From: Planosporangium spinosum
GTDB lineage: Bacteria; Actinomycetota; Actinomycetes; Mycobacteriales; Micromonosporaceae
Assembly: GCF_049999945.1 (NCBI RefSeq)
Contig: NZ_JBLYUB010000017.1
Span: 1-64,000 of the forward strand
Reading direction: 5' to 3'
Length of the DNA: 64,000 bases
A program made the position numbers and the translations under genes. The notes beneath the pieces were generated by a model. It searched no databases, was not told the origin of the DNA, and worked only from the letters and a program-made list of their open reading frames with translations. Of the stretch, positions 34,665 to 43,212 are shown one piece after another (position 1 is the stretch's first letter; every line of letters begins with the position of its first letter).

Positions 34665-35150
34665 ATGACCGAGGCGAGGCCCCTGGCCGTGTTCGACGTG
34701 GACGGCGTGGTCGCCGACGTCCGCCACCGACTGCACCACGTGGCCCGCCGCCCCAAGAACTGGCGCCGCTTCTTCGCGGGCGCCGCCAGCGACCCGCCGC
34801 TGGCCCCCGGCGTGGAGCTGGCCCGCGAGTACGCCCGCGACCACCGGGTCGTCTGGCTCACCGGGCGGCCGGAGTACCTGCGGCGGGTGACCGAGCGGTG
34901 GCTGTCCCGCCACGACCTACCGGTCGACGAGTTGCTGATGCGGCCGACGTCGGACCACCGGCCGGCGCGCGAGTACAAGGCGGAGCGGTTGCGGCGCCTC
35001 GGCGGTACCGGCGAGGTCGCGATCGTGGTGGACGACGACCCGGCGGTGGTGGAGACGCTGTCGCAGGCGGGCTGGCCGGTGCGGCTGGCCGACTGGGTGC
35101 CGTACGCCGCGTCGCTGGGGCAGGCGCAGGAGCGTGAGGGTCGCACCTGA
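34665..35150 (+). CDS. HAD-like phosphatase domain protein
   Basis: Motif I is VFDVDGVVADVRHRLHH (DxDGV/T), motif II VVWLTGRPEYLRRVTERWL (T/S-GR), and motif III/IV KAERLRR with AIVVDDDPAVVETL. This pattern matches the HAD phosphatase domain related to polynucleotide kinase 3' phosphatases. The 161-residue size gives no cap domain. Substrate unknown. Confidence 0.8.
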   Translation: MTEARPLAVFDVDGVVADVRHRLHHVARRPKNWRRFFAGAASDPPLAPGVELAREYARDHRVVWLTGRPEYLRRVTERWLSRHDLPVDELLMRPTSDHRPAREYKAERLRRLGGTGEVAIVVDDDPAVVETLSQAGWPVRLADWVPYAASLGQAQEREGRT

Positions 35151-35212
35151 GGGTCCACTGCGCGGCAGGGTCCACCGGGCGGTGCGTTCTCGGGCGCCGC
35201 GGGACGTGCCCA

Positions 35213-35256
35213 CAGCCTGCGGGCATGTGCCGGGAAGGGGGCATGCCCGCAGGCTG
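35213..35256. repeat. 15-bp perfect inverted repeat
   Basis: CAGCCTGCGGGCATG and CATGCCCGCAGGCTG with a 14-base loop, downstream of the HAD gene; probably its terminator. Confidence 0.7.
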
Positions 35257-35280
35257 CGGGGTGTGTCCCGGTCAAGGGTG

Positions 35281-35322
35281 GCGGCGGGGGGGGCCCCGGG
35301 GGGGGGGGGCCCCCCCGCCGCG
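35281..35322. terminator. Low-complexity G/C hairpin after DUF3140 gene
   Basis: GCGGCGGGGGGG pairs with CCCCCCCGCCGC around CCCC and a run of G. It lies directly after the DUF3140 stop on the minus strand. The long G and C runs are also a classic place for assembly or sequencing errors. Confidence 0.5.
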
Positions 35323-35324
35323 GG

Positions 35325-35723
35325 TCAGCTCAGCGTGGTGGAAGCGGCCGGGAGCAGGGCGGCCGCTTCCTCGCCGCGCGGGGAGTCCGGTCGCAGCGGG
35401 TCGTGGCCGAGCGTGAGCAGGGTGTGCCGCCATGGTCCGTTGGTGGCTTCGTCCTTCGGGGCGTTGGTCAGCCGCCCCACGATCAGTTCGCTGACCAGCC
35501 GCATCGTGGCGACGTCGTCGTCGGTGAGGTCCACGCGCCGCTTCTCCAGGATCCGCAGGATCCGTTCACCCGTCTCGTGGACGTCGATGCCGGGCTCCGG
35601 CGAGTATGCGTCCGCGCCGTCCGGGGTCGTCAGTAGCCAGTCACGTAGCTCCGGGGAGGTCATGTTGACCAGTCGATGGAAGACGTCCCACACCTGCTCG
35701 ATCTCCGGGTTGCTTCGGGTCAT
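35325..35723 (-). CDS. DUF3140 protein
   Basis: The 132-residue protein has the DUF3140 core EQVWDVFHRLVNMTSPELRDWLLT, then HETGERILRILEKRRVDLTDDDVATMRLVSELIVGRL and WRHTLLTLGHDPLRP. The family is small, cytoplasmic and uncharacterised; fragments of the pattern recur in proteins that bind DNA in actinobacteria, but I cannot claim that here. A GGTT-N16-GGGTAA stress-sigma type promoter lies upstream. Confidence 0.75.
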   Translation of the reverse strand: MTRSNPEIEQVWDVFHRLVNMTSPELRDWLLTTPDGADAYSPEPGIDVHETGERILRILEKRRVDLTDDDVATMRLVSELIVGRLTNAPKDEATNGPWRHTLLTLGHDPLRPDSPRGEEAAALLPAASTTLS

Positions 35724-35750
35724 TCTCGATCACCCCCTAGGCCGTCCTAC

Positions 35751-35776
35751 TTACCCCGGTCGGTGCGAGGTGAACC
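35751..35776 (-). promoter_or_regulatory. Stress-sigma type promoter for the DUF3140 gene
   Basis: On the minus strand: GGTT, 16 bp, GGGTAA, 28 bp upstream of the ATG. Confidence 0.5.
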
Positions 35777-35876
35777 GCCCGGCGGCGGTGAGATGAGAAC
35801 TATGCCCGGTATGCGCGCGGGAGCGGACGGGTCGTCTTCCGGTATGGGGTGATCTCGACCCAGATTCCGGCAAATT

Positions 35877-35904
35877 CTCAGCCGGGTTCGGGCGCTGCCG
35901 ATGG
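35877..35904 (+). promoter_or_regulatory. Flagellar-sigma type promoter for cheA
   Basis: CTCA, 16 bp, GCCGATGG. This agrees with the CTCA-N15-17-GCCGATAA pattern I recall for FliA-type sigma factors of Actinoplanes. The same motif and spacing precede cheB, the EAL-HDOD gene, flhA and flbD. Confidence 0.75.
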
Positions 35905-35929
35905 AAGCCTCGTAGAAAGGGAGGCGGCG

Positions 35930-38266
35930 TTGGACGAGCTCGGCGATATCGTCCAGGAATTCCTCGTGGAAAGCCACGAGAACCTGGACCAGCTTGACCG
36001 TGACCTGGTGGCGCTCGAGCAGGAGCCCGGGTCACGGGAACTGCTGTCAAGCATTTTCCGCACTATTCACACGATCAAGGGTACGAGCGGGTTCCTGGCC
36101 TTCAACCGGCTGGAGCGCGTGACGCACGTCGGCGAGAACCTGCTCGCCCGGCTGCGCGACGGTACCCAGGTGATGACTCCGGAGACGACCAACACGCTGC
36201 TGCGGATGGTCGACGTGGTCCGGACCCTGCTGACCGCGATCGAGGAGACCGGCGCGGAGGGCGAGGTGGACGTCGACGGCGTCATCGAAGCCGTCACCCG
36301 CTGCATCGACGGTGGTAGCGCGGCCGCGAAGCCGGCCGCCGACCCCGCCCCGGCGCCGGCCGCTGCGAAGCCGCCGGCCGCCGACCCCGCCCCGGCGGTC
36401 GCCGACGCGGCCCCGGCTGCGGACGCCGCCCCCGCCGTCGACGCGGCCCCGGTCGCTCCCGCCGCCGACGCCGCCCCGGCCGTCGAGCCCGAGGAGCTGC
36501 CGGTACCGGCCCTCGCGGGCGCGCTGCTCGAGGACGAGCACGCGGCCGAGCCCGGTGTCGGGCAGACCCGCCGCAGCATCGCGGAGAGCTCCATCCGGGT
36601 CGACGTCGACCTGCTCGACAAGCTGATGAACCTCGTCGGTGAGCTGGTACTCACCCGCAACCAGATGCTGCGCGCGGTGACGGCGTCGTCGGACGCGAAC
36701 CTCGCCCGTACCGGGCAGCGGCTCAACCTGATCACCAGCGAGCTGCAGGAGAGCGTCATGAAGACGCGGATGCAGGCGATCGACCACCTGTGGTCGAAGC
36801 TGCCCCGCGTCGTCCGTGACCTGTCCAGCTCGGTCGGCAAGCAGGTCCGGCTGGCCATGGAGGGGCGCGAGACCGAACTGGACCGCAGCCTGCTGGAGGC
36901 GGTCAAGGACCCGCTGACGCACCTGGTCCGCAACGCCGTCGACCACGGCATCGAGGCTGCCGCCGACCGCGTCGCCGCGGGTAAGCCGGCCGAGGGCGTG
37001 CTGACCCTGCGCGCCTACCACGAGGGCGGACACGTCATCGTCGAGGTCGCCGACGACGGCAAGGGCATCGACCCGAACCGGATCGCCGAGGTGGCGATCC
37101 GGCGCGGGCTGCTGACCCGCGACCAGGTGGCGCACATGGAGCGCCGGGAGATCCTCAACCTCGTCTTCAAGCCGGGCTTCTCGACCGCGGAGAAGGTCAC
37201 CAACGTCTCCGGCCGCGGCGTCGGCATGGACGTGGTCAAGACCAACATCGAGCGGATCGGTGGTGCGGTCGACGTCGAATCGACCCTGGGCGAGGGTACG
37301 ACCTGGCGTCTGACGATCCCGCTGACGCTGGCGATCATCCAGGCGCTGACCGTCGAGTGCGGCACCGAGCGGTACGCGATTCCGCAGGTCGCCGTGCACG
37401 AGCTGGTCTACCTCGACGGCCAGAACGGCCGCGTGATCGAGCACGCCATGGGCGCCCAGGTCTACCGGCTGCGGGGCAAGCTGCTGCCGCTGGTCCGGCT
37501 GGACGAGACCCTGGGCCTGCCCACCGGCAGCGGTGACCGGGATGTGTACGTCGCCGTCCTCCAGGCGGAGGGGCGCCGCTTCGGTCTCGTGGTGGACCGG
37601 GTGCTCAACACCGAAGAGGTCGTGGTCAAGGCGCTGTCGTCGCGGTTCAAGGAGATCGGCATGTACGCCGGGGCGACGCTGCTCGGCGACGGCCGGGTCG
37701 CGCTGATCCTCGACGTGCCGGCCCTCGCCCGCCGGGCGCACCTCAACGTGGGTGCGGTCGAGCGGGGACAGCAGGAGGTCGACGCCACGGACCAGGCCCG
37801 CAAGGACAACGTGGACCGGCTGCTCATCGCCGGCGTCGGCGAGCGGCGGGTCGCGATCCCGCTGGACATGGTCACCCGGCTGGAGGAGTTCTCGCTGGAG
37901 CGCTTCGAGCGGGTCGGCAGCCGCGAGGTCGTGCAGTACCGCGACCAGATCCTGCCGGTGCTGCGCCTGGCCCAGCTGCTCGGCGTCTACTCGGACGGCC
38001 AGGAAACCACGTCGGTGCCGGTGGTGGTCTACACCGAACGCGGCCGCAGCGTGGCCCTCGCGGTGGACCGGATCGTCGACATCGTCGAGGACGTCGTGGG
38101 TGCCGAGCGTGACTTCGGCGACGACGGCCTCCTGGGGTCGGCGGTCATCCAGCAGCGCGTCACCGAGCTGCTCGACGTGCGCCGCGCGATCATGGCGGCG
38201 GACCCGCGCTTCGACGCCGACGCCGACACGTACGACAGCGAGCCGACGATGATGGTGGGAGCGTAG
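35930..38266 (+). CDS. cheA: Chemotaxis histidine kinase CheA
   Basis: The 778-residue kinase starts with an Hpt domain whose phosphorylated His is in FRTIHTIKGTSGF (about residue 47). A long Ala/Pro-rich linker (about residues 120-205) stands where the CheY/CheB-binding P2 domain would be. Then come the dimerisation helix (VDVDLLDKLMNLVGELVLTRNQML), the ATPase (LVRNAVDHGIE, VADDGKGID, GRGVGMDVV), and two CheW-like domains in tandem (VECGTERYAIPQ and AGVGERRVAIPLD). The TTG at 35930 follows AGGGAGGCGGCG and lies 26 bp after the flagellar-type -10 box. It is first in the chemotaxis operon. Confidence 0.93.
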   Translation: MDELGDIVQEFLVESHENLDQLDRDLVALEQEPGSRELLSSIFRTIHTIKGTSGFLAFNRLERVTHVGENLLARLRDGTQVMTPETTNTLLRMVDVVRTLLTAIEETGAEGEVDVDGVIEAVTRCIDGGSAAAKPAADPAPAPAAAKPPAADPAPAVADAAPAADAAPAVDAAPVAPAADAAPAVEPEELPVPALAGALLEDEHAAEPGVGQTRRSIAESSIRVDVDLLDKLMNLVGELVLTRNQMLRAVTASSDANLARTGQRLNLITSELQESVMKTRMQAIDHLWSKLPRVVRDLSSSVGKQVRLAMEGRETELDRSLLEAVKDPLTHLVRNAVDHGIEAAADRVAAGKPAEGVLTLRAYHEGGHVIVEVADDGKGIDPNRIAEVAIRRGLLTRDQVAHMERREILNLVFKPGFSTAEKVTNVSGRGVGMDVVKTNIERIGGAVDVESTLGEGTTWRLTIPLTLAIIQALTVECGTERYAIPQVAVHELVYLDGQNGRVIEHAMGAQVYRLRGKLLPLVRLDETLGLPTGSGDRDVYVAVLQAEGRRFGLVVDRVLNTEEVVVKALSSRFKEIGMYAGATLLGDGRVALILDVPALARRAHLNVGAVERGQQEVDATDQARKDNVDRLLIAGVGERRVAIPLDMVTRLEEFSLERFERVGSREVVQYRDQILPVLRLAQLLGVYSDGQETTSVPVVVYTERGRSVALAVDRIVDIVEDVVGAERDFGDDGLLGSAVIQQRVTELLDVRRAIMAADPRFDADADTYDSEPTMMVGA

Positions 38267-38269
38267 GAG

Positions 38270-38716
38270 ATGACAAGTCGTCAGTACGCCACGTTCGAGG
38301 TGGCCGACCAGCTGTTCGGGCTGGACGTGGCCCAGGTGCAGGAGGTGCTCTCGTTCCACGAGTACACCCCGGTGCCCCTGGCTCCGCAGTCGGTGGGCGG
38401 GCTGTTCAACCTCCGCGGGCAGGTCATCGCGGCCGTGGACCTGCGGGTCCAGCTGGGACTGTCGGCCCGCGACTTCGAGGGCCCGGCGATGAACGTCATC
38501 GTCCGCACCGAGGAGGAGTCGGTCAGCCTGCTGGTGGACCGCATCGGTGAGGTTGTCGAGCTTGACGACGACACGTTCGAGCCGCCGCCGGACACGTTGA
38601 CCGGGCCCAGCCGCGAGCTGATCACCGGCGCGTTCAAGCTGGACGGCCGGCTGATGCTGGCGCTGGACACGGTGCGCGCGGTGCACACCTCGACCGGTTC
38701 GGCCGGCGAGGACTAG
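38270..38716 (+). CDS. cheW: Chemotaxis coupling protein CheW
   Basis: A single 148-residue CheW domain (ATFEVADQLFGLDVAQVQEVLSFHEYTPVP, GLFNLRGQVIAAVDLRVQLGL, LLVDRIGEVVEL). It links CheA to chemoreceptors; no receptor gene is in the window. It starts 3 bp after the cheA stop, with its ribosome site overlapping the end of cheA, and is followed by a strong hairpin. Confidence 0.93.
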   Translation: MTSRQYATFEVADQLFGLDVAQVQEVLSFHEYTPVPLAPQSVGGLFNLRGQVIAAVDLRVQLGLSARDFEGPAMNVIVRTEEESVSLLVDRIGEVVELDDDTFEPPPDTLTGPSRELITGAFKLDGRLMLALDTVRAVHTSTGSAGED

Positions 38717-38732
38717 GGCCCGCGACGACCGG

Positions 38733-38778
38733 GGAGGGTATCCGCCCCGCACGACCTGGTGCGGGGCGGGTACCCTCC
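38733..38778 (+). terminator. Terminator after cheW
   Basis: GGAGGGTATCCGCCCCGCAC pairs with GTGCGGGGCGGGTACCCTCC (one mismatch, 6-base loop), followed by TTTCG. It ends the cheA-cheW transcript. Confidence 0.85.
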
Positions 38779-38840
38779 TTTCGCGTTCACGCTCCGTTAC
38801 GCACCTGACCGATCGGGGGACGCACCGGGGAGCGCGACGG

Positions 38841-39770
38841 TTGCAAACTGGGTGCATGTACAGCCTCGTCAGCGCCCCCGTTCTCGGCTTCGACCTGTCC
38901 CGCCTGGAGGGTGGATCGTCCGCTGCCGATGTTCTCCTCCGCGCACTTTCCCTTACGGAAAGTGACCTTGAGGCGCTTGCGAACTTCCGGATGGACGACT
39001 GGGACCGGCTCGCCCTGTGGCAGGACGTCGACGAGGCGGCCCGCCGGCGCCAGAACGTCCGGGACCTGTCGGCCGACCCGGGCGACGCGGACCGGACGCT
39101 GGCGCTGATCGAGCGGGCCCCGATCGGAACGGTCGACGGGCTGCTGCAGTGTGTCCGCCACGACGTCCTGGACTGGACCTGGAAGGCCACCGGGGCGGGG
39201 AAGGCGCAGAGCGAGACCGCGGCCCGGGCCACCGCGGTGATCTGCGACGCCGTCGTCGCCGCGTACCTGCGCGACCTGCTGTCCGTGCCGTCGCGGCGCA
39301 GCCTCGCGGCCGGGTGGCTGTCGGCGGTGCGCTGGCTGCCGGCGCGGCCGGTGCACCTCGGTCCCCAGCATGACGACATCCGCACGCTGCTGAGCCACAT
39401 CCGTACGCTCAGCTCGGCCCAGCTGGTCCGGCTGGGCGCCGCCGCCGAGGCGACCCGCCGCAGTGCGACCGAGTGGGCGCCGGCCGTCCACGCCGCCTCC
39501 TGGGCGGTCTACGTCTCCGAGCGGGTACGGGCCGCCGCCGCGGCCCAGCTCATGCTCGTCCAGGCGGTGGACGACGCGGGCATCCCGGTGGCCGAGCGGG
39601 CCGGGGGAGTGTGGAACCTGCTCAGCGGTGCGGTACAGGCCATGATGGTGCGGGACCTGGTGGCCGCCGAGACGGTGGAGCGGCTGCTCGACCCGCTGCT
39701 GGCCGCGCTGGGCCCGATCGGGGTGTCCGCGCAGGCCGAGGTCGGTGACCAGCGGCGCGGCGAGCCGTGA
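38841..39770 (+). CDS. Unknown protein inside the chemotaxis cluster
   Basis: The 309-residue protein is predicted helical with no membrane segment, signal peptide or recognised domain (VLGFDLSRLEGGSSAADVLLRALSL, ..WLSAVRWLPARPVHLG.., ..AGGVWNLLSGAVQAMMVRDLVAAE). The TTG at 38841 has GGGGAG 8 bp upstream; the ATG five codons later has none. It lies between the cheW terminator and the cheB promoter, so it is a separate unit. A chemotaxis role is suggested only by position. Confidence 0.65.
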   Translation: MQTGCMYSLVSAPVLGFDLSRLEGGSSAADVLLRALSLTESDLEALANFRMDDWDRLALWQDVDEAARRRQNVRDLSADPGDADRTLALIERAPIGTVDGLLQCVRHDVLDWTWKATGAGKAQSETAARATAVICDAVVAAYLRDLLSVPSRRSLAAGWLSAVRWLPARPVHLGPQHDDIRTLLSHIRTLSSAQLVRLGAAAEATRRSATEWAPAVHAASWAVYVSERVRAAAAAQLMLVQAVDDAGIPVAERAGGVWNLLSGAVQAMMVRDLVAAETVERLLDPLLAALGPIGVSAQAEVGDQRRGEP

Positions 39771-39864
39771 GGCCGGTGCGCCGCGATCGGTAACGCCCTG
39801 ATTGAGTACTGATCTACCCGTTGGTTCGGGTTTCCCGAATATGCGGGTATCGGCGCTCACTTTC

Positions 39865-39892
39865 CTCATCCCGTATCCCGTCGCGCCGATAT
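39865..39892 (+). promoter_or_regulatory. Flagellar-sigma type promoter for cheB-cheR operon
   Basis: CTCA, 16 bp, GCCGATAT, 54 bp upstream of the cheB GTG. This is the best match of the five sites. Confidence 0.8.
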
Positions 39893-39946
39893 GGGCGGCG
39901 AGCGGATGGCCGGGCGGTGGCTGTCCCGGTGCGGGGAGGCCGCTAC

Positions 39947-41125
39947 GTGATCTCGGTTCTGGTCGTTGACGACTCGGTCGTCATCCGGCGCCTCGTCACC
40001 GACGCCCTCGCCGAGGACCCCGCGATCCGGGTGGTCGGTACGGCGCCCAACGGGCGCGTCGCCTTATCCAAGATTGAACAGCTCAAGCCCGACCTGGTGA
40101 CGCTCGACATCGAGATGCCGGTCATGGACGGCCTGTCCACCCTGCGCGAGCTGCGATCCCGCTACCCGCACCTGCCGGTGATCATGTTCAGTACGCTGAC
40201 CGCGGCCGGTGCGAGCGCCACGCTCGACGCGCTGTCCGCCGGTGCCAGCGACTACGTCACCAAGCCGTCCAACGTGGGCAGCTTCGAGGAGTCCAAGCGC
40301 AGCGTCCGGGAGCAGATCATCCCGCGCATCCACGCCCTGTGTGAGCGGGGGGTGCGGGCCCGTACCCGGGACGGTGCGGCGCCGACCCGTCCCGGCCAGG
40401 CCCAGACGGGCGGTGGGTTCGCCTTCCCGCCGGCACTTCCCGGGCTGGTCGGAGTGCCGTCGCGCCCGGCGGCCCGGCCTTCCACCGCGACCCCGGCGCC
40501 GGCCCGCCCGGTCACCGACCGGGTCGAGATGCTCGCGATCGGCTGCTCGACCGGCGGTCCGGACGCCCTGTCCCGGGTGCTCCAGGCGCTCCCGGGCGAC
40601 CTTCCGGTACCCATCGTCGTGGTCCAGCACATGCCGCCGGTGTTCACGAAGATGTTCGCCGAGAGGCTCAACCGCACCTGCGTCCTCGACGTGGTCGAGG
40701 CGGCGGGGGACGAGCCGGTCCACCCCGGCACGGTGTACATCGCGCCGGGCGACTTCCATCTGGAACTCGTACGGTCCGGCTCCACGGTGCTGACCAAGGT
40801 GACCAGCGGTCCACCCGAGAACTTCTGCCGGCCCGCCGTCGACGTGCTGTTCCGCTCCGTGGCGAAGGTCTACGGCGGCAAGGTCCTCGCGACCGTCCTG
40901 ACCGGCATGGGCCAGGACGGCAAGCGGGGCGCCGAGGTCCTGCGGGCCAAGGGTGCCGAGATCGTCGCCCAGGACGAGGCGACGTCCGTGGTGTGGGGCA
41001 TGCCTGGCGCCATCACCCACGCCGGGCTGGCAGACGCCGTCTTGCCGCTGCCCGACATCGCCAACTATCTCGTCTCGCGTACCGCCGTAAGCCGCGGCGC
41101 ACGGTCCAAGGAGGTGACCCGATGA
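39947..41125 (+). CDS. cheB: Chemoreceptor methylesterase CheB
   Basis: An N-terminal receiver (VLVVDDSVVIRRLV, phospho-Asp in VTLDIEMPVMDG, KPS near residue 105) is joined by a Pro-rich linker to the methylesterase domain. The triad is visible: Ser in AIGCSTGGPDAL, His in VVQHMPP, Asp in TGMGQDGKRGA. It removes methyl groups from chemoreceptors during adaptation. The GTG at 39947 follows GGGGAGG. Its stop overlaps the cheR start (ATGA). Confidence 0.93.
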   Translation: MISVLVVDDSVVIRRLVTDALAEDPAIRVVGTAPNGRVALSKIEQLKPDLVTLDIEMPVMDGLSTLRELRSRYPHLPVIMFSTLTAAGASATLDALSAGASDYVTKPSNVGSFEESKRSVREQIIPRIHALCERGVRARTRDGAAPTRPGQAQTGGGFAFPPALPGLVGVPSRPAARPSTATPAPARPVTDRVEMLAIGCSTGGPDALSRVLQALPGDLPVPIVVVQHMPPVFTKMFAERLNRTCVLDVVEAAGDEPVHPGTVYIAPGDFHLELVRSGSTVLTKVTSGPPENFCRPAVDVLFRSVAKVYGGKVLATVLTGMGQDGKRGAEVLRAKGAEIVAQDEATSVVWGMPGAITHAGLADAVLPLPDIANYLVSRTAVSRGARSKEVTR

Positions 41126-41976
41126 CGTTGAGCGCCCAGGAGTTCGCTTACGTCAGCGACCTGGTGCGGCGTAATTCCGCAATCGTGCTGGAGACCGGGA
41201 AGGAGTACCTGGTGGAAGCCAGGCTGCTCCCACTGGCTCGTCAGGCCGGGGTGCCCACCGTCTCCGAGTTCGTCAGCCGCGCACAGCAGCGGCCGGAGCC
41301 GGACACCCATGAGAAGATCGTGGATGCGCTGACCACTAACGAGACGTCGTGGTTCCGCGACGGCGAACCGTTCCAGGCGGTGACCGCCCACGTACTGCCC
41401 GACCTGATGCCGACGCGGTCGTCCAACCGGGTCCTGCGGGTCTGGTCGGCGGCCTGCTCCAGCGGGCAGGAGCCGTACAGCCTCGCGATGGTCCTGCAGG
41501 AGTCCCTGCCGGCCGGGTGGAGCTACGAGATCCTGGCCACCGACATCTCCCAGGAGATGCTGGCCCGCGCCGAGGCCGGCCGCTTCACCCAGCTGGAGGT
41601 CAACCGTGGCCTGCCGGCGCACATGCTGGTACGCCACTTCGAGCGCGACGGTGCCCACTGGCGGGTCTCGTCGAGCCTGCGCAACAACATCAGCTTCAAG
41701 CGGCTGAACCTGGCGGCTCCGCTGCCACCGCTGCCGCAGTTCGACATCGTCTTTCTGCGCAATGTGTTGATTTACTTCGATGTCGAGACCAAACGTCAGG
41801 TCCTGGCCCGGGTGGGAGCCGTCATACGTCCCGACGGCTGGCTCTTCCTCGGATCGGCCGAGACGACGATCGGCATCGACGACAGGTTCGAACGGATTGC
41901 CGCAGGCCGCAGCTCCGCGTACCGCCTGCGAGACGGAAAGACCACGCCGCCCGGCGGCGCATCGGGAAAGGGGTGA
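41122..41976 (+). CDS. cheR: Chemoreceptor methyltransferase CheR
   Basis: The 284-residue protein has the CheR N-terminal helical domain (FAYVSDLVRRNSAIVLETGKEYLVEARL) and the SAM-binding domain (TNETSWFRDGEPF, RVWSAACSSGQEPYSLAM, EILATDISQEMLARA, DIVFLRNVLIYFD). It methylates glutamates of chemoreceptors, opposing CheB. It overlaps cheB by 4 bp and cheY follows after 6 bp. Confidence 0.93.
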   Translation: MTLSAQEFAYVSDLVRRNSAIVLETGKEYLVEARLLPLARQAGVPTVSEFVSRAQQRPEPDTHEKIVDALTTNETSWFRDGEPFQAVTAHVLPDLMPTRSSNRVLRVWSAACSSGQEPYSLAMVLQESLPAGWSYEILATDISQEMLARAEAGRFTQLEVNRGLPAHMLVRHFERDGAHWRVSSSLRNNISFKRLNLAAPLPPLPQFDIVFLRNVLIYFDVETKRQVLARVGAVIRPDGWLFLGSAETTIGIDDRFERIAAGRSSAYRLRDGKTTPPGGASGKG

Positions 41977-41982
41977 TCACCA

Positions 41983-42369
41983 ATGATTGCCTTGGTGATC
42001 GATGATTCACGGGCGATGCGGCTGATCCTCAGCCGGATCACCACGCAGCTGGGATTCGAGGTGTGGCAGGCGGAGAACGGGCGGGAGGCCCTGAATCTGC
42101 TCGGAGCCAGTGAGACCGTTCCCACGGTGGCGCTCGTGGACTGGAACATGCCGGAGATGAACGGACTGGAGTTCGTCACGGCAGTTCGCGCAGATCCGAA
42201 GTATCGGGCGATGACCATCATGATGGTCACCACCGAGAGTGAACAGAGCCAGATCGTACGAGCCCTGGCGGCTGGCGCCCATGAGTACGTGATCAAACCC
42301 TTCACCCCGGATGCCATCGAGGAGAAGTTGGCGCTGCTGGGTGTACTGACGAACGGAGCCACGGCATGA
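41983..42369 (+). CDS. cheY: CheY-type response regulator (first)
   Basis: A stand-alone receiver of 128 residues: ALVIDDSRAMRLIL (acidic pocket), phospho-Asp in VALVDWNMPEMNGLEF, Thr/Ser switch in MMVTTESE, Lys in VIKPFTPDA. It carries the signal from CheA, presumably to the FliM/FliN switch. It overlaps the CheX gene by 4 bp (ATGA). Confidence 0.92.
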   Translation: MIALVIDDSRAMRLILSRITTQLGFEVWQAENGREALNLLGASETVPTVALVDWNMPEMNGLEFVTAVRADPKYRAMTIMMVTTESEQSQIVRALAAGAHEYVIKPFTPDAIEEKLALLGVLTNGATA

Positions 42370-42833
42370 CCGCACATCCCGCACCGACGGACGAGGATCT
42401 CTTCGCGATCGCGGAGCAGGTGTGGGCCTCGTACCTCGACGTCGACGGTACGAGCCCGCTTCTCCAGGTGGAGCGGACCCGGCCCTCGAACGAGGTCGTC
42501 GCGTCTGTGTCGGTGACCGGTGCCTGGCGCGGCCACATCGTGGTGTCCTGCTCCATGCCGGCCGCGCGGAACGCCGCCGCGGCGCTGCTGGGCATCGAGG
42601 TCGACGACGCCGCCCCTGAGGACGTCACCGACGCCCTGGGCGAGCTGGCCAACATCATCGGCGGCAACGTCAAGAGCCTCATGCCCGAGCCGTCGGCGCT
42701 CTCGCTGCCGGTCGTGGCGATCAACGGCAACACCGGCTGGCCCGCGGCCGAAGAGGTGTGCCAGCTCAACGGCCAGTGGCTGGGCGAGTCGATCGCGGTG
42801 CAGGTGCTGGGCGGCAGCGAGAAGGAAGGGTGA
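42366..42833 (+). CDS. cheX: CheX-type CheY-P phosphatase
   Basis: The 155-residue protein has the CheC/CheX phosphatase signature E-x-x-N: DALGELANIIGGNVKSLMPEPSALSLPVV near residues 92-118, and the N-terminal ..LLQVERTRPSNEVVASVSVTGAWRGHIVVSCS. CheX dephosphorylates CheY-P and ends the motor signal. Direct overlap with the cheY before it supports the pairing. Confidence 0.8.
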   Translation: MTAHPAPTDEDLFAIAEQVWASYLDVDGTSPLLQVERTRPSNEVVASVSVTGAWRGHIVVSCSMPAARNAAAALLGIEVDDAAPEDVTDALGELANIIGGNVKSLMPEPSALSLPVVAINGNTGWPAAEEVCQLNGQWLGESIAVQVLGGSEKEG

Positions 42834-42842
42834 CCCGAAGCG

Positions 42843-43205
42843 ATGAAGATTCTGATCGCTGACGACAGCCGGGTGATGCGGCAGATCGTCACCCGTACCC
42901 TTCGCCAGGCCGGCTTCGACGGCCACGACCTGGTGGAGGCGGCGGACGGCCAGCAGGCCTTCGACGCCGTGGTGAACGAGGGCCCGGACCTCGTGCTGTC
43001 GGACTGGAACATGCCCGAGATGACCGGCATCGAGGTGCTGCGGATGCTCCGCGCCAACGGCATCCAGGTGCCCTTCGGCTTCGTCACCTCGGAGGGGACT
43101 CCGGAGATGCGCAACACCGCCGAGGAGGCCGGTGCGCTCTTCCTCATCACCAAGCCGTTCACGGCTGAGGCGTTTCGTGACGCTTTGGACCCGATTCTAG
43201 GATGA
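42843..43205 (+). CDS. cheY: CheY-type response regulator (second)
   Basis: A 120-residue receiver: ILIADDSRVMRQIVTRTL, phospho-Asp in LVLSDWNMPEMTGIEVL, FVTSEGT switch and ITKPFTAEAF. It is clearly related to the first CheY but diverged, so the two may carry different roles (motor binding versus phosphate sink). It lies 9 bp after the CheX gene. Confidence 0.92.
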   Translation: MKILIADDSRVMRQIVTRTLRQAGFDGHDLVEAADGQQAFDAVVNEGPDLVLSDWNMPEMTGIEVLRMLRANGIQVPFGFVTSEGTPEMRNTAEEAGALFLITKPFTAEAFRDALDPILG

Positions 43206-43212
43206 GTGAAGT

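Noticed and set aside
38786..38815. Weak flagellar-type promoter upstream of the unknown chemotaxis-cluster gene
   Set aside because: TTCA with 18-bp spacing to ACCGATCG deviates in both box and spacing from the five consistent sites.
36047..39400. Minus-strand ORF of over 1,100 codons across cheA and cheW
   Set aside because: It is the mirror of well-recognised plus-strand genes; its product is Arg/Asp/His-rich noise typical of antisense frames in high-GC DNA.
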